From Amblyornis subalaris (lineage: Eukaryota; Chordata; Aves; Passeriformes; Ptilonorhynchidae), in NCBI GenBank assembly GCA_018881555.1, contig JACAXG010000014.1, positions 4,606,697-4,670,696 on the forward strand: 64,000 bases of DNA, written 5' to 3'. Made by a program: the position numbers and the translations under genes. Below are positions 61,830-64,000 of the stretch, one piece after another. How positions within the stretch are numbered: the stretch's first letter is position 1; each line of letters opens with the position of its first letter. A model generated the notes under the pieces. It did not search any database, was not told the DNA's origin, and worked only from the letters and a program-made list of their open reading frames with translations.

Positions 61830-62370
61830 ATCAAATACTCAGTGATTTGTATTTATTTCCGTCAACAATGTACAGCAATTAACCATTAGTTTCTTATAAA
61901 AATGAGACTTGAGCATTGTGATTAAAAAGGCATTTAATTCTAAAGACGGCTGAACCTCGGGACAGGGATAGCCAGAGCAAAGCTCTCCCGACTGGCTTCC
62001 ACCAGGCTCTGTTGCATGTTTCGCCTTTGCCTTCGTTAATGAATTAAAGGCTAAATCATAAAGCAGGATTTAATTTGTGATTTGTGATCTGGTTAATCCC
62101 ATAGTGAAAGTGAAGTGTACTTAAGTGTTTCTGCTGCCGCTCCCCCATTGACGGCGGGGCCGCCGCCGCCGGAGCAGCAGAGGAGTGCTTGTAGCTTCCT
62201 GCTAGGAAAATACTTTTGTAAGGCTGTTTGTAAATGCTTCCTTCTGTAAACTTCAGATAGAATTCACTCGATTCCATGAATGTGGCTGCGTGTTCTGGGG
62301 GAGCTGTTGTGAACAAAGACCTTCGGCTATTAAATACAATGAGAATTTATTGTTTACCATCTATTTTCCT
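61830..62370. promoter_or_regulatory. Candidate conserved non-coding element
   Basis: The segment has the mixed texture common in vertebrate developmental enhancers. It is dense in ATTA/TAAT words (CAATTAACCATTAG, CGTTAATGAATTAAAG), has a GGTTAATCCC site resembling OTX/PITX-type motifs, and carries a sharp CpG patch (GGCGGGGCCGCCGCCGCCGG at about 62,152-62,171), then GAACAAAGACC and ATTGTTTACC words that resemble SOX and forkhead sites. No open frame spans it meaningfully. Conservation cannot be tested here, so the call rests on composition and motifs. Confidence 0.3.
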
Positions 62371-64000
62371 TTGTGTGTATGTGTTTCTAGCAACAAGTGT
62401 TTTCATAAAGGATACATTTGCCTGTAGACATATCTCAAAGTTAGCAACATGCATTAAGCAATCCAGTAAAATTTGTGGAAGGCAGTGTAATGAAGAGGTG
62501 AGGCATTAGTGAAGTACCCCATTCCTATCTTCCCTGTGCTAATAAAAAGAGAAAAGAATTTGGTAGGTGTGTGGCATTCTTAGGGTTTACAGCTGGAATT
62601 TGGTTTTGAAAACATGAGGATTACATTGTGTGTTAAACTTAACCCATTTCCCTCCATCCCCAGCACTCAAGAGAAGGTTTCGCGAGAGAACTGAACTTAC
62701 CATGCTGAGATTGCACTTTTTGAGGCTGGAGTAACATGTTATAACAGAAATCCAAGTTGATGAGAACATTTTAGTCGTGATGCAAAAATGATCTGGAATC
62801 TTTGGTATGAGCCAGTGGCAGGAGCTGCACTCCCCGGAACGCTGCTCCCTTGAGCGAGCGCGTGTAAGGCTCTGGCATGCAGGCGTGCTGGGATTCAGGG
62901 CTCAAGGACACGCTGTCAGCCTTTACAGGATTTTGTAGCAGGTTAAATCCAGGAAAAAGAGAGGGAGAATTTGAGGTTTTTCTCTTGACCACTTTAGTAA
63001 TTCTTTGAACTTGNTTATTTCTGAACATGGCTTAAGCATTCCAAGGATCTTAAGATAAATGAAGGTATTTCTGCCCATTATGTGGATAGATGTGTATAGA
63101 TGTGTGTATATGTCTCATGACTTGTGTGGTGATCTCAAACCTCTGAGATTAGATATGGGCAGAGTAAGACCCTGAATGTAGCCCACAGGACATGAAACTA
63201 CCAAGGGAAGGTGCAGAAGTAGTTACCAGATTTATTGTATTGATGGAGAGTGGCCTGACACTGTTGTACTGAACAGAACCCACCTTGTTTTGGTCTTGGT
63301 GTCACTGGCATGCCTTGGAATGCTGAAGTTTGGAACAAGCAGTGAGTTCCATGCACCTGTTCTACATGTTCGTATCTTCTTGCCACTGATTAGGTTTCTT
63401 GAATTCATGTTTTAAAAAATCTCTTTGTGACCTCTACCTTGTGTTTGACTATGTGTTAAACTAAATTTAACATTGAAGTCTAAAATAAAGACTTCATCCT
63501 GTTGTCTGCCATAGCTATTTCTATTTGGGATGGGGAGCTCACTTGCTCTAGTTCTGCATTACCAGTTTGCCAGTGACTGAGTAACTTGATGACAAATGTA
63601 GATCCCTGTTACAGTATCAGTTACAGGTCTGACAGCTGGTGTATTATGTTTTACTGCACTAAATTTTTTTTCCAGTAGTGATTCTTCCTAGAGGGAATGG
63701 TGACTTCTGAGAGTGAGTTTCCAGTCTGTTAGCTGGCCTGAATACCCCGTTGGCTTACCAGCTAAGTATCTGGGATGTTAGATACCGCCACATTTCTGCA
63801 TTTTTTTATCAGCTTTCTGCTAATCTTCAGGAATTCTTAATCCTTTTAAAACCCAATGATGCTTCAGTATTCATGCTGTAAGCAGAATGCAGTCAGTGAT
63901 TGTACAACTGCTTTTTCTTTGTTTATTATTAGCCTAAGTACTGTCTCTACAGGTCAGAGGCTCAGGCCACTACTGTTTGTCACAAGAGGAGAATTCCTAG
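62371..64000 (+). other. Intronic stretch to window edge, no exon recognised
   Basis: No exon, RNA gene or transposon is recognised in the last 1.6 kb. A loose ATAGATGTGT repeat lies at about 63,085-63,110. The sequence is cut by the window edge, so the next exon of the presumed gene is not seen. Confidence 0.55.

Larger units (their letters stand above)
39820..64000 (+). other. Presumed first intron, continuing beyond the window
   Basis: From the donor at 39,820 to the right edge I find no recognisable coding exon on the plus strand. Open frames reach at most about 160-190 codons and lack familiar motifs. If exon 1 is real, intron 1 is at least 24 kb, which in birds is typical of developmental regulators, adhesion or signalling genes with regulatory DNA in the first intron. 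That typing is general inference, not identification. Intronic landmarks are listed separately: two hairpins, a CR1, a second CpG island, homopolymers and a candidate enhancer tract. Confidence 0.4.

Overview
This window looks like vertebrate nuclear DNA, most likely from a bird. The main evidence is a set of CR1-type LINE 3' ends: the sequence around the 'GATGATCTTNAAGGTC...CCAACC' block, followed by short ATTCT(R)TG-like tails. One copy near 48 kb reads like the CR1 type common in songbirds, so a passerine is plausible but not proven. There are no operons, bacterial genes, CRISPR arrays, tRNAs or rRNAs. Most of the window has the low CpG content expected of methylated vertebrate DNA. Single unresolved bases (n) are scattered unevenly through it.

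No protein could be recognised in any reading frame. The open frames present (up to about 260 codons inside the GC-rich island, and up to about 210 codons elsewhere) do not resemble families I know, and those in the island are expected from base composition. I therefore annotate almost no CDS.

The one clear gene signal is a strong CpG island at about 39.45-40.43 kb. It holds arrays of Sp1/KLF-type GC boxes, a YY1-like element and a consensus splice donor (CAG|GTAAGG at 39,820). The simplest reading is a plus-strand promoter with a short, largely non-coding first exon ending at 39,819, whose first intron runs to the right edge or beyond (at least 24 kb). The exon carries two tiny consecutive upstream ORFs. 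The gene cannot be named from this sequence.

Layout: 1-39.25 kb is apparently intergenic or upstream sequence with an LTR scrap (3.87 kb), a broad CpG-enriched block (9.6-10.8 kb), a speculative minus-strand terminal exon (11.1-11.5 kb), A- and AT-rich DNA (14.2-14.5 kb), CR1 scraps (17.5, 22.7 and 23.0 kb), a dense mini-cluster of CpGs (23.47-23.55 kb) and simple repeats. At 39.26-39.45 kb a CpG-rich CR1 3' end abuts the promoter island. From 40.5 to 64 kb the putative intron 1 holds two hairpins (41.1 and 44.0 kb), a CR1 copy (48.0-48.3 kb), a second small CpG island with a TATA-like box and a donor-like site (52.4-52.7 kb), and a CpG-enriched to AT-rich tract with the look of conserved regulatory DNA (61.0-62.4 kb).

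I did not find a convincing novel biological system. The items most worth checking are the secondary CpG islands, the hairpin at 44.0 kb, the uORF pair in exon 1 and the CR1 next to the promoter.
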